Assembly (NCBI GenBank): GCA_020161815.1
Contig: JAIUOP010000003.1
Span: forward strand, 92,536-156,535
DNA: 64,000 bases
Direction: 5' to 3'
DNA from: Actinomycetota bacterium
GTDB taxonomy: Bacteria > Actinomycetota > Actinomycetes > Actinomycetales > Dermatophilaceae
Shown piece by piece: positions 7,861 to 15,919 of this stretch (positions are counted from its first letter, which is position 1; every line of letters begins with the position of its first letter). The position numbers and the translations under genes were made by a program. The notes under the pieces are model-generated. The model made no database searches. It was not told the origin of the DNA and saw only the letters and a program-made list of their open reading frames with translations.

Positions 7861-8892
7861 ATGAAGCGCACCGAACGCCGCGGGATCGGGCCCACCATCC
7901 TCGTTGCCGGGCTGGTCCTCACGTTGGCGCTGACCGGTTGTGGCGGAGCGAACGATGCGCGGGGCGCCACCTCGCCCACCGCCTCGGGAAGCAGCTCGGC
8001 GAGCGCGACCGGCACCGCAGTCACGGGTGCTCCCGCGGTGCAGCCTGCTGACGTTGCCGCGATCCTGGCCGACTACGACGCCCGCAACAACGCGGCCATC
8101 GCGGCCGCGGGCCAGGGCTTCGACTCGACGGCGTGGGCCGACGCTGACACCGGCGCCGTGCTCGAGAGCGACATCATCGGCACCCAGCTGGCCAAGGCCC
8201 AGGAGGACCACGGGGATGCGACCCTGGTCCTCACCCACGCTGACCCGGTGGCCTACCTGCCGCTCGTCGACGCGGCCCAGCCCTGGTTCCTCGTGCGCGC
8301 CACCCTCAGCGACGTCCCCCGGTTGGTGTCGTTGACCCGAGCCGGCGCCGGCCAGCCGTGGAAGGTCGAGGCCAGCGTGGAACTGCCCTCGGGGGTGGCC
8401 GACCCGGCGGCCCCCGGTGCCGACTCGACCGTGGCAGCCACGGACCACGAGCAGGTGCAGAAGGCGATCGCGTCGGTGATCCGCTCGATCGACGACCCGG
8501 CGACCGACCCGGGCGTCTTCGTGGGACCTCTCGCCGAGCACCGGCGCCACCTCGACACCAACGCCTCCGGGCTCGGGGCGGACGCCTTCACGAGCACGAC
8601 GACGCCGTATGCCGGCCCGCTCACCGATCAAGGGGGCCCCGGCGGCAGCACCCGCGTCGTGCGCTCGGCCGACGGCTCGGTGCTGGCCCTGGCCTCCCTG
8701 CGCAACCGGGTGGTCTTCACCCGGGAGGGCGGGACCCTGGAGCACGGTCCGGACTTCGCCGTGGTGACCGGTCAGAGCGGCCCGCAGCCGTCCCTGACCT
8801 ATGACTTCCTCGTCAGCGTCGTGATCCGCCTCGACGAGGACGGCACGGTCGCCGTCGTGGGGTCGTCACTGGGGAACCTGCCGGTGCGCTGA
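7861..8892 (+). CDS. Putative lipoprotein, unknown function
   Basis: 343 residues. The N-terminus is KRTERRGIGP, a hydrophobic stretch VAGLVLTLALTG, then Cys in a lipobox (L-T-G-C), so it should be an exported lipid-anchored protein. A Ser/Thr/Ala-rich linker (to about residue 60) precedes a folded region with no motif I recognise. The C-terminal half reads like a DUF8094-type domain of actinobacterial lipoproteins (ends LTYDFLVSVVIRLDEDGTVAVVGS), but I cannot confirm this. It appears monocistronic: a terminator precedes it and the next gene is on the opposite strand. Confidence 0.82.
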   Translation: MKRTERRGIGPTILVAGLVLTLALTGCGGANDARGATSPTASGSSSASATGTAVTGAPAVQPADVAAILADYDARNNAAIAAAGQGFDSTAWADADTGAVLESDIIGTQLAKAQEDHGDATLVLTHADPVAYLPLVDAAQPWFLVRATLSDVPRLVSLTRAGAGQPWKVEASVELPSGVADPAAPGADSTVAATDHEQVQKAIASVIRSIDDPATDPGVFVGPLAEHRRHLDTNASGLGADAFTSTTTPYAGPLTDQGGPGGSTRVVRSADGSVLALASLRNRVVFTREGGTLEHGPDFAVVTGQSGPQPSLTYDFLVSVVIRLDEDGTVAVVGSSLGNLPVR

Positions 8893-8936
8893 GCCGGCCC
8901 GCGGCGCTCGCCCGGGCGGGGGGATGGGGGCCCGCG

Positions 8937-9161
8937 TCAGGCGGCGGGCTGCTTGGTCACCAAGGACGGGGCGCGCCAGCGCATCTCCATCCGAACGCGA
9001 CCGTCGGGCAGGTGCACGGGCACCCACGTCATGCGCAGTCCCGTGGCTCCCAGGAGCGAGCTGTCCTTCTTCATGCGTGCGGCCCTCCTCAGCCCGTCAT
9101 CGACGCCTGCTCCGTCACGCTGACGTCGCGTCGACCTGCGTGCGGCCTTGGTGTCGTTCAT
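8937..9161 (-). CDS. Small hypothetical protein
   Basis: 74 residues, basic, beginning MNDTKAARRSTRRQRDG and containing GLRMTWVPVHLPDGRVRMEMRW. No family recognised. The ATG at 9161 lacks a strong Shine-Dalgarno. It lies alone between a + strand lipoprotein and + strand dapB. Three GGTGAAC/GTTCACC elements directly upstream suggest its promoter is controlled by a specific regulator. Confidence 0.55.
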   Translation of the reverse strand: MNDTKAARRSTRRQRDGAGVDDGLRRAARMKKDSSLLGATGLRMTWVPVHLPDGRVRMEMRWRAPSLVTKQPAA

Positions 9162-9163
9162 CT

Positions 9164-9205
9164 GGTGTTCACCGAAGTCTAGCAAAAGGTGAACAGAAGG
9201 TGAAC
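9164..9205. promoter_or_regulatory. Cluster of GGTGAAC repeats
   Basis: GTTCACC at 9167-9173 (within GGTGTTCACC) and GGTGAAC at 9188-9194 and 9199-9205. The two direct copies are 11 bp apart and the inverted copy is 21 bp away. They lie in the intergenic space between the small minus-strand gene and dapB, which suits an operator. Confidence 0.45.
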
Positions 9206-9269
9206 GAGCGTTGCCGGGTCGGTGCGTCGGCGTGCGGGCGTGGAGCCGGGTCGGCCCCACGGGCCTCGC

Positions 9270-9275
9270 TAGGCT
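9270..9275 (+). promoter_or_regulatory. -10 element TAGGCT, leaderless dapB
   Basis: TAGGCT ends 6 nt before the dapB GTG, leaving no room for a leader. Confidence 0.55.
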
Positions 9276-9281
9276 GCGTGC

Positions 9282-10040
9282 GTGACCCAGACCTCCCCGC
9301 CTCCCACGTCCGTCGCCGTCATCGGAGCCCGTGGGCGGATGGGGGCCACGGTCTGTGCGGCCGTGGACGCCGCGCCGGACCTGGAGCTCGTCGGCAGGTA
9401 CGACATGGGGGATGAGCTGGCGGACCTGGGGGGTGCGCAGGTCGTCGTGGAGTTCTCGGTGCCCTCGGCCTCGCCCGAGAACGTCCGCGCCTGCCTCGCG
9501 CGCGGAGCGCACGTCGTCGTCGGCACCACGGGGTGGTCGGCCGAGCGGATCGCCGACCTCGAGGCCGACCTGGCCGCCCACCCCGGACTGGGTGTCCTCA
9601 TCGCGCCGAACTTCGCCATCGGTGCCATCCTCATGATGGACTTCGCCCGGCGCGCCGCCCCCTTCTACGAGTCGGTCGAGGTGGTGGAACTGCACCACCC
9701 GGACAAGGTCGATGCCCCCTCGGGCACGGCCGCACGCACGGCCGACCTCATCGGCGCGGCCCGCGAGGCGGCCGGGCTCGACTCCGTCCCCGACGCGACC
9801 ACCGACGACCCCGGCGGCGCCCGCGGGGCCCGGCAGCACGGCATACCGGTGCACTCCCTGCGCCTGCGGGGCCTGGTGGCCCATCAGGAAGTCCTCCTCG
9901 GGAACGTGGGGGAGCTGCTCACGATCCGCCACGACTCCTTCGACCGGAGTTCGTTCATGCCCGGCGTGCTCGCCGCCGTGCGTGCCGTCCCGCGGCATCC
10001 CGGCCTGACCGTGGGCCTCGAGCACTACCTCGGCCTCTGA
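9282..10040 (+). CDS. dapB: 4-hydroxy-tetrahydrodipicolinate reductase
   Basis: 252 residues, typical length. The N-terminal dinucleotide motif is GARGRMG, VVVGTTG follows, and the substrate-binding ELHHPDKVDAPSGTA holds the catalytic His and Lys. It reduces hydroxytetrahydrodipicolinate in the diaminopimelate/lysine pathway, in the cytoplasm, using NAD(P)H. GTG start, no Shine-Dalgarno, -10 hexamer immediately upstream. dapA (15.0 kb) and dapF (51.5 kb) are in the same window but not in one operon. The next small gene begins 4 nt after its stop. Confidence 0.97.
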   Translation: MTQTSPPPTSVAVIGARGRMGATVCAAVDAAPDLELVGRYDMGDELADLGGAQVVVEFSVPSASPENVRACLARGAHVVVGTTGWSAERIADLEADLAAHPGLGVLIAPNFAIGAILMMDFARRAAPFYESVEVVELHHPDKVDAPSGTAARTADLIGAAREAAGLDSVPDATTDDPGGARGARQHGIPVHSLRLRGLVAHQEVLLGNVGELLTIRHDSFDRSSFMPGVLAAVRAVPRHPGLTVGLEHYLGL

Positions 10041-10044
10041 CCCG

Positions 10045-10389
10045 GTGCGCCTGCTCAGCCTCGACCTGCGCGACCGCTGGCAGTCCCCGCCGGCCGACCT
10101 GCGCGCCCTGGCCGACTACCTCGCCGGCGGTGTCGTCCTGCGCCGGGTGCGCTCCTTCTCGATCGACGAGATCCATCCGGTCCGCGGCCGGGTCGTCGGG
10201 TCGAGCGTCCTCACCGACGGCGACTGGGTCTGGTCGGCCGGGCACGCGCACTACGTGCGGACGTATGCCGTGCGGCTGCCCGACGAGTTCGTAGACCACG
10301 TGCGCCTCGCGGGCCACCGGGTGGCGGCGGTCGATGACACCCGTCTGCGCGAGCTGACGCTCCGGGCGCGCACACTCGGCGTGTTCTGA
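10045..10389 (+). CDS. Hypothetical protein downstream of dapB
   Basis: 114 residues, GTG start 4 nt after the dapB stop, so co-transcribed and probably coupled. Sequence begins VRLLSLDLRDRWQSPPADL and contains DGDWVWSAGHAHYVRTYAVRLPDEF. No signal peptide, no membrane span, no family recognised. It is compact and soluble. A role linked to DapB is only a guess from position. Confidence 0.65.
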   Translation: MRLLSLDLRDRWQSPPADLRALADYLAGGVVLRRVRSFSIDEIHPVRGRVVGSSVLTDGDWVWSAGHAHYVRTYAVRLPDEFVDHVRLAGHRVAAVDDTRLRELTLRARTLGVF

Positions 10390-10398
10390 CCCCGGGGC

Positions 10399-10713
10399 TC
10401 AGCCCCAGCCGAGCGCCCGCAGTCCCGCCGCCACGAGGGCTGCGACGAGCACGACGACGACGAAGTTGGCCCGGGCCAGGAGGAGCATGACGGCGACGGC
10501 GACCGCGACCAGGCGGGCGTCGAGCATCAGCGCGCCACCGGCGCCCACGACCGTCTGGACGACGACCAGGCCGGCGAGCAGGGCGACCGGGATGAGGGTG
10601 GTGACCCGGCTGGTGCGCTCACCGGACACCCAGCTCTCGGGCACGAGGTAGCCGACGAACTTGAGCGCGAAGCAGGCGCTGCACGCGAGCAGGACCGCGA
10701 TCCACATGGTCAT
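10399..10713 (-). CDS. AzlD-family branched-chain amino acid exporter small subunit
   Basis: 104 residues with three or four membrane spans (MWIAVLLACSACFALKFVGYLVP; VALLAGLVVVQTV; ARANFVVVVLVAALVAAGL). Size and pattern fit AzlD. Its ATG overlaps the stop of the azlC-like gene as ATGA. Together the pair should form an inner-membrane exporter of branched-chain amino acids or analogues. Confidence 0.85.
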   Translation of the reverse strand: MTMWIAVLLACSACFALKFVGYLVPESWVSGERTSRVTTLIPVALLAGLVVVQTVVGAGGALMLDARLVAVAVAVMLLLARANFVVVVLVAALVAAGLRALGWG

Positions 10714-11468
10714 GGCAGGGGATCCTCCCCGACGAGGTGACCATGACCGTCGCTGCGCGGACTCTCCCCTCGGGGGCCACGCACGCCCAGGCCGACGACG
10801 AGGGCGGCGAGGGCGGCCAGGATGACGGGCACCCCGGCGGGGACGAAGGGCGAGCTCAGGGCGGCGATGAAGGCCGCCAGCACGGCGGTGGCCACGGCGT
10901 CGCGCGAGCGCAACCGGGGCCAGAGCAGGGCGCAGAAGGCGGCGGCGGCCGCAGCGTCGAGCCCGAAGCGGCGTGGGTCGCCGAGGGCGTTGCCCAGGAG
11001 CGCCCCGGCGAGCGTGGCGAGGTTCCAGAAGACGAAGACGGCCATCCCCGTGTGCCAGAACCCCAGTCGCTTGGCCGGCACCGCGTCCTGGGCGATCCCC
11101 ACGGCCGTGGACTCGTCGATGGTGAGCTGCGCCGCGGCGATCCGACGGGGACCACGCACCCCCAGGTAGAGCGCGTTCTGGATCGCATAGAGGCCGTTGC
11201 GCAGGCCGAGCAGGGCGGCCGTGGCAATGGCCGCCGGCGCGGCGGCGAGGCCGCCCGCGGCGATGATCCCGACGAAGGCGAACTGTGACCCCCCGGTGAA
11301 CATCAGAGCCGAGAGCGCCTGCGCCTGCCAGACGTCGAGCCCGGCAGCGACCGCCAGGGCGCCGAAGCTCACGCCATAGGCCCCCGTGGCGACACCGACC
11401 GACCACGACTGGCGCAGCACCTCGGTCCGCACCGCCGGCTGGAGGGACGATGTCGGCGCATCGCTCAT
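10710..11468 (-). CDS. AzlC-family permease
   Basis: 252 residues, several membrane spans, with the family segments GVATGAYGVSFGALAVAAGL, ALMFTGGSQFAFVGIIAAGG and RNGLYAIQNALYL. It is the large subunit of the AzlCD exporter. Both ends overlap neighbours by ATGA: the GNAT gene upstream and azlD downstream, giving one operon (enoyl-CoA hydratase, GNAT, azlC, azlD). The charged tail after residue 230 (GPRGESPRSDGHGH) is not part of the usual core. Confidence 0.88.
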   Translation of the reverse strand: MSDAPTSSLQPAVRTEVLRQSWSVGVATGAYGVSFGALAVAAGLDVWQAQALSALMFTGGSQFAFVGIIAAGGLAAAPAAIATAALLGLRNGLYAIQNALYLGVRGPRRIAAAQLTIDESTAVGIAQDAVPAKRLGFWHTGMAVFVFWNLATLAGALLGNALGDPRRFGLDAAAAAAFCALLWPRLRSRDAVATAVLAAFIAALSSPFVPAGVPVILAALAALVVGLGVRGPRGESPRSDGHGHLVGEDPLP

Positions 11469-12049
11469 GGGTCCAGCGTGCAGGCCAGCCGCACCTCGCG
11501 CAGCACCTGTCCGTCGGGGGAGACGACCCGATCCCGGAAGGCGCCGTCGGGAGCCAGGCCCGCCCCGGCGAGGAACTGGCGGGTGCCCTCGTCGTGCAGC
11601 GGCACCCACACCGCCATCGAGGCCGCGCCAGCAGCCCGGAGGTGGTCGGCCCCCGCGTTGAGCAGCCGCGAGCCATGGCCCTGACGGCGCGCGGCCGCGT
11701 GCACCGCGATGACCGTGACCTCGCCCGCGTCGCCGGGATCGTCGGCATCCTGCGAGGGCCCTACGGCCGCCAACCCGACCACCTGCGCACCGGCGAGTGC
11801 CACGAAGAGGGCATGCGCACCCTCCGGCGGGGACTCCAGCGATTCGCGCCAGACCCTGGCGAAGGCGACCGGCTCGAAGAGGGCGATCACCTCGGGAGCC
11901 AGCACCGCGGCATACGCCTCGGTGAAGACGGTGGCCTGGACCACTCCGATGGCCGGGGCGTCGCTGACCCGGGCGCGCCGCACGCTCGCGTCCGCGAGCG
12001 GCCCTCGCTCGTGCTCGTGCTCGTGCTGATGGGGGTGGTCGGACGCCAT
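11465..12049 (-). CDS. GNAT family N-acetyltransferase
   Basis: 194 residues. After a His-rich leader (DHPHQHEHEHE) comes a GNAT fold with VTVIAVHAAARRQGHGSRLL, the acetyl-CoA pyrophosphate loop (R-x-x-G-x-G). The substrate is unknown. ATG start 1 nt after the enoyl-CoA hydratase stop and an ATGA overlap with azlC, so it belongs to that operon. The His-rich N-terminus could bind metal, but this is speculation. Confidence 0.85.
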   Translation of the reverse strand: MASDHPHQHEHEHERGPLADASVRRARVSDAPAIGVVQATVFTEAYAAVLAPEVIALFEPVAFARVWRESLESPPEGAHALFVALAGAQVVGLAAVGPSQDADDPGDAGEVTVIAVHAAARRQGHGSRLLNAGADHLRAAGAASMAVWVPLHDEGTRQFLAGAGLAPDGAFRDRVVSPDGQVLREVRLACTLDP

Positions 12050-12050
12050 C

Positions 12051-12782
12051 TCAGCGCCCCTCGAAGAGGGGGGCGCGGCGCTCGGCGAAGGCCCGCTGAC
12101 CCTCGGTGAGGTCCTCGCTCGCCCACGCCCGGTGGAAGGCGTCGCGGTAGGCCTGCGGGTCGCCGACGCGTTCGGCGCGGGCCTCGAAGCCGATCTTCGA
12201 GCCCGCCTGGGTGAGGGGGGCGAGGGCGGCGGCGCGGCCGGCGAGGACGAGGGCCTCGTCGAGTCCACCGCGCACCTGCGCGAAGCCCAGGCGCCACGCG
12301 TCCTCGGCCTCGAGCACGGCCCCGGTGAGCACCATGTGGCGCGTGGCGCCCTCCCCGAACAGGCGGGTCGCCCGGTCGATCGTCCAGTGGTCGACCATGA
12401 GGCCGAGCCTGGCCACGGGGATGGCAAACCGGGCGGAGTCGGCGACGACCCGGACGTCACAGGCGACGGCGAGCTGCATGCCCAGGCCCATGCAGGACCC
12501 CTCGATCGCCGCGATCGTCACCAGTGGCAGGTGGGCCAGGTGCGCCAGGACCTCGGCCAGACGCTCGGTGAAGGCGACGTCCTCGAGCTCGGTGAGGTCC
12601 GCGCCGGCGCAGAAGTGGCCCCCGGCGCCGGTGAGCACCAGGGTCCGCGCTCCGGCCTCCTCGGCCGCGGTCACCGCGGCGTCGAGCTCCTCCAGGGCGG
12701 CCAGGTTGAGCGCATTGCGTCGGGCCTGCCGGTCGATGGTGAGGACGACGCCGCCGTCGGTGGGGTGTGAGGTGATCGCCAC
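12051..12782 (-). CDS. Enoyl-CoA hydratase/isomerase family protein
   Basis: 243 residues of the crotonase fold: GAGGHFCAGADLTEL is the first oxyanion segment and IEGSCMGLGMQLAVACDVRVV the second, with the glutamate region near VARLGLMVD. It probably hydrates or isomerises an acyl-CoA. GTG start with TAGAGT 6 nt upstream and no Shine-Dalgarno. It is first of a four-gene operon with a GNAT and azlCD, an unusual mix that suggests a small metabolic module for an acyl or amino acid derivative, not a fatty acid degradation operon. Confidence 0.88.
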   Translation of the reverse strand: MAITSHPTDGGVVLTIDRQARRNALNLAALEELDAAVTAAEEAGARTLVLTGAGGHFCAGADLTELEDVAFTERLAEVLAHLAHLPLVTIAAIEGSCMGLGMQLAVACDVRVVADSARFAIPVARLGLMVDHWTIDRATRLFGEGATRHMVLTGAVLEAEDAWRLGFAQVRGGLDEALVLAGRAAALAPLTQAGSKIGFEARAERVGDPQAYRDAFHRAWASEDLTEGQRAFAERRAPLFEGR

Positions 12783-12788
12783 CCGGAC

Positions 12789-12794
12789 ACTCTA
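12789..12794 (-). promoter_or_regulatory. -10 element TAGAGT, leaderless start
   Basis: On the minus strand TAGAGT ends 6 nt before the enoyl-CoA hydratase GTG. It is divergent from the promoter at 12812. Confidence 0.5.
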
Positions 12795-12811
12795 TGTGGC
12801 GCCCGAGAGCC

Positions 12812-12817
12812 GACAAT
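12812..12817 (+). promoter_or_regulatory. -10 element GACAAT, leaderless start
   Basis: GACAAT ends 6 nt before the ATG of the flavin reductase; the same hexamer and spacing precede dapF. Confidence 0.45.
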
Positions 12818-12823
12818 GGTCCG

Positions 12824-13639
12824 ATGCCCCTCCTGCGACCCGCGTCCGCGCCACCGCCGCGCTACCGCTCACTCGAGGTCGCCGAGGTCGAGCCCGTGGC
12901 CGAGCGCGCCGTCTCCATCGCCTTCGACGTTGCCGCGGACGACCTCGCCGACTACCTGCGTTACGCCGCGGGGCAGTACGTCACCCTCGACCTCACGATC
13001 GAGGGTGAGCGGGTGCGCCAGTCGTACTCGTTGTGGACTCCTCCGGCGCGGGCCCGTGCGGAGCGCCGCCTGCGGATCGCGGTCGCGGAGGTCGCCGGGG
13101 GGCGGATGTCCCCCTGGCTGGTCTCCCACGTCTGTGCGGGCGACCGGATCCGTGTCCTCCCGCCCCGAGGCGAGTTCACGTATGCCGCACAGCCCGGTCC
13201 CGCGCGTCACGTCGTCATCGCGGGTGGCTCGGGCATCACCCCGGTGCTCGCCATCATGGCCGAGGTGCTCGATGCCGACCCCGCCACCGAGGTCGACCTG
13301 GTGCTCGCGAACCGGACACGGGGCAGCTCGGTGCTGCGCGCCGAGGTCACGGCCCTGGCGAAGGAGAGCGGTGGGCGGCTGCGGGTCACCGATGTGCTGA
13401 GCCGGGAGGTGTCGCCGGGCGCCCGTCACGGACGGATCGACGAGGAGCTGCTCGACGAGCTGGTGGGCACCGGGTGCGACACGGTCGCCGGGTGGTGGCT
13501 GTGCGGGCCCGAGGGACTGCTCGCCCTCGCCGAGGCGTGGCTGTCCGAGCGCGGTGTGCGGCCCGACCGGGTGCACCGGGAGCGGTTCACCACGACCGGT
13601 CCGGTCGACCCACGGCCCCCCGTGGACACCCCTCGCTGA
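12824..13639 (+). CDS. FAD/NAD-binding ferredoxin reductase-type protein
   Basis: 271 residues. FAD domain: AGQYVTLDLT and VRQSYSLWTPP (the R-x-Y-S motif). NAD domain: VVIAGGSGITPVLAIM, then LANRTRGSSVL and WWLCGPEGLLALAE. The closest named relatives are PaaE-type phenylacetyl-CoA epoxidase reductases, but the chain stops where their C-terminal plant-type 2Fe-2S domain would begin and has no clustered cysteines. It may therefore donate electrons to a separate ferredoxin or oxygenase. No oxygenase genes are visible nearby. Confidence 0.8.
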   Translation: MPLLRPASAPPPRYRSLEVAEVEPVAERAVSIAFDVAADDLADYLRYAAGQYVTLDLTIEGERVRQSYSLWTPPARARAERRLRIAVAEVAGGRMSPWLVSHVCAGDRIRVLPPRGEFTYAAQPGPARHVVIAGGSGITPVLAIMAEVLDADPATEVDLVLANRTRGSSVLRAEVTALAKESGGRLRVTDVLSREVSPGARHGRIDEELLDELVGTGCDTVAGWWLCGPEGLLALAEAWLSERGVRPDRVHRERFTTTGPVDPRPPVDTPR

Positions 13640-13660
13640 GGGCGTGCGCGCCGCCCGCCG

Positions 13661-14128
13661 TCAGCTGCGGTCGTAGGTCGAGAACGCGAAGCCGTCGCGC
13701 ACCTCGTGGCCCGTGCGCTGCCACTGGGCCGGATCCCACTCCGGGAAGTGGGTGTCCCCCTCGGGCTCGGCCGCGACCTCGGTGAAGACCATCCGATGGG
13801 CGAAGGGAAGGGCCTGGGCGTAGACCTCGCCGCCGCCGACCACGAAGACCTCGTCGGCCGGGCCGGCCAGGGCCAGGGCCTCGGTGAAGGAGTGTGCCGT
13901 CTCCACCCCGGCGTGGTGCCACTGCGGGTTGCGGGTGATGACGATGCTGCGACGCCCCGGGAGTGGGCGGCCGATCGAGTCGAAGGTCTTGCGCCCCATG
14001 ACCAGGGGGTGGCCCATCGTCGTGGCCTTGAAGTGAGCGAGGTCCTCGGGCAGGTGCCAGGGCATGTCGCCGTCGACGCCGATCACTCGGTTGCGGCCCA
14101 GGGCCGCGATGAGGGTCACGCGGGTCAT
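13661..14128 (-). CDS. folA: Dihydrofolate reductase
   Basis: 155 residues. It has the substrate-loop GVDGDMPWHLPEDLAHFK (catalytic Asp in the loop region), the NADPH-binding VMGRKTFDSIG and GRRSIVITRN, and FVVGGGEVYAQAL. It reduces dihydrofolate to tetrahydrofolate with NADPH. ATG at 14128 with AGGAGGA upstream. It lies 43 nt after thyA on the same strand; ThyA produces the dihydrofolate that this enzyme recycles. Confidence 0.97.
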   Translation of the reverse strand: MTRVTLIAALGRNRVIGVDGDMPWHLPEDLAHFKATTMGHPLVMGRKTFDSIGRPLPGRRSIVITRNPQWHHAGVETAHSFTEALALAGPADEVFVVGGGEVYAQALPFAHRMVFTEVAAEPEGDTHFPEWDPAQWQRTGHEVRDGFAFSTYDRS

Positions 14129-14171
14129 GAAATCCTCCTCTGTGGGCCCCACGCCAAGCCGTCCGTCGGGC

Positions 14172-14981
<810 letters not shown>

Positions 14982-14987
14982 GGGTTC

Positions 14988-14993
14988 ACCCTA
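14988..14993 (-). promoter_or_regulatory. -10 element TAGGGT, leaderless thyA
   Basis: On the minus strand TAGGGT ends 6 nt before the thyA GTG. It faces the dapA -10 only 13 bp away. Confidence 0.55.
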
Positions 14994-15006
14994 CTGACCA
15001 CCCGGA

Positions 15007-15012
15007 TACCCT
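15007..15012 (+). promoter_or_regulatory. -10 element TACCCT, leaderless dapA
   Basis: TACCCT ends 7 nt before the dapA ATG; no Shine-Dalgarno. Confidence 0.5.
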
Positions 15013-15019
15013 TGGCTCC

Positions 15020-15919
15020 ATGACGACGGCTCCTCTTGGCACCCTCCTCACCGCCATGGTGACCCCGATGACGCCCGACGGCGAGATCGACCGCGACGGG
15101 GTCGCGGCGGTGGTGGACCACCTCCTCGCCACCGGGCACGACGGCCTGGTGGTCAACGGCACGACGGGGGAGTCGGCCACCTTGACCACGGAGGAGTCGA
15201 TCGAAGTGGTGCGCCTGGTGGCTGAGCACGTCGCGGGCCGCGCGCACGTGGTCGCTGGCGCCGGCTCGAACGACACCGCGCACGCGGTGCACCTGGCCCG
15301 GGAGATGGCCGCTGCGGGTGCCACCGGCCTGCTCGTCGTGACCCCCTACTACAACAAGCCACCGCAGCGCGGGCTGCTCCAGCACTTCCGGACCGTGGCC
15401 GACGCGACCGACCTGCCGGTCTGCCTCTACGACATCCCCGGCCGGGCGGGTGTGCCGATCGAGACCGAGACGCTCATCGAGCTCTCGACCCACCCGCGGA
15501 TCGTGGCCGTCAAGGACGCCAAGGCCGACCTGTTCGCGGCGACCAAGGTCATGGCGGCCACGGACCTCGCCTGGTACTCCGGGGACGACGTGCTGGTCCT
15601 GCCGCACGTGGCCCAGGGCGCGGTCGGCCTCATCGGGGTGACGACCCACCTCGCCGGGCGGGAGTACAAAGCGCTCATCGAGGCCGCCATCGCCGGCCGC
15701 CGGGATGAGGCGATCGCGCTCAACCAGCGCCTCGCACCCATTGCCGACGCCGTCATGAACACCTCGCAGGGGGCCATCATGGCCAAGGCCGGACTGGTCG
15801 AGCTCGGCGTCATCGACCACGCAACGGTCCGCCTGCCGCTGGTCGAGGGCACGCCGGAGCACCTGGACCGCCTCAGGCAGGGGCTCGTGGCCTCGGGGCT
15901 GGCGGGGACCCGTTCGTGA
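15020..15919 (+). CDS. dapA: 4-hydroxy-tetrahydrodipicolinate synthase
   Basis: 299 residues, TIM-barrel aldolase family. It has GTTGESATLT, the Tyr-containing VVTPYYNKPPQRGLLQHF, YDIPGRAGV, and the Schiff-base lysine in IVAVKDAKADL (about residue 165). It condenses pyruvate with aspartate semialdehyde at the entry to the diaminopimelate/lysine branch. The stop overlaps the start of the RNase J gene as GTGA; the dapA-rnj pairing is conserved in Actinobacteria. Confidence 0.97.
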   Translation: MTTAPLGTLLTAMVTPMTPDGEIDRDGVAAVVDHLLATGHDGLVVNGTTGESATLTTEESIEVVRLVAEHVAGRAHVVAGAGSNDTAHAVHLAREMAAAGATGLLVVTPYYNKPPQRGLLQHFRTVADATDLPVCLYDIPGRAGVPIETETLIELSTHPRIVAVKDAKADLFAATKVMAATDLAWYSGDDVLVLPHVAQGAVGLIGVTTHLAGREYKALIEAAIAGRRDEAIALNQRLAPIADAVMNTSQGAIMAKAGLVELGVIDHATVRLPLVEGTPEHLDRLRQGLVASGLAGTRS

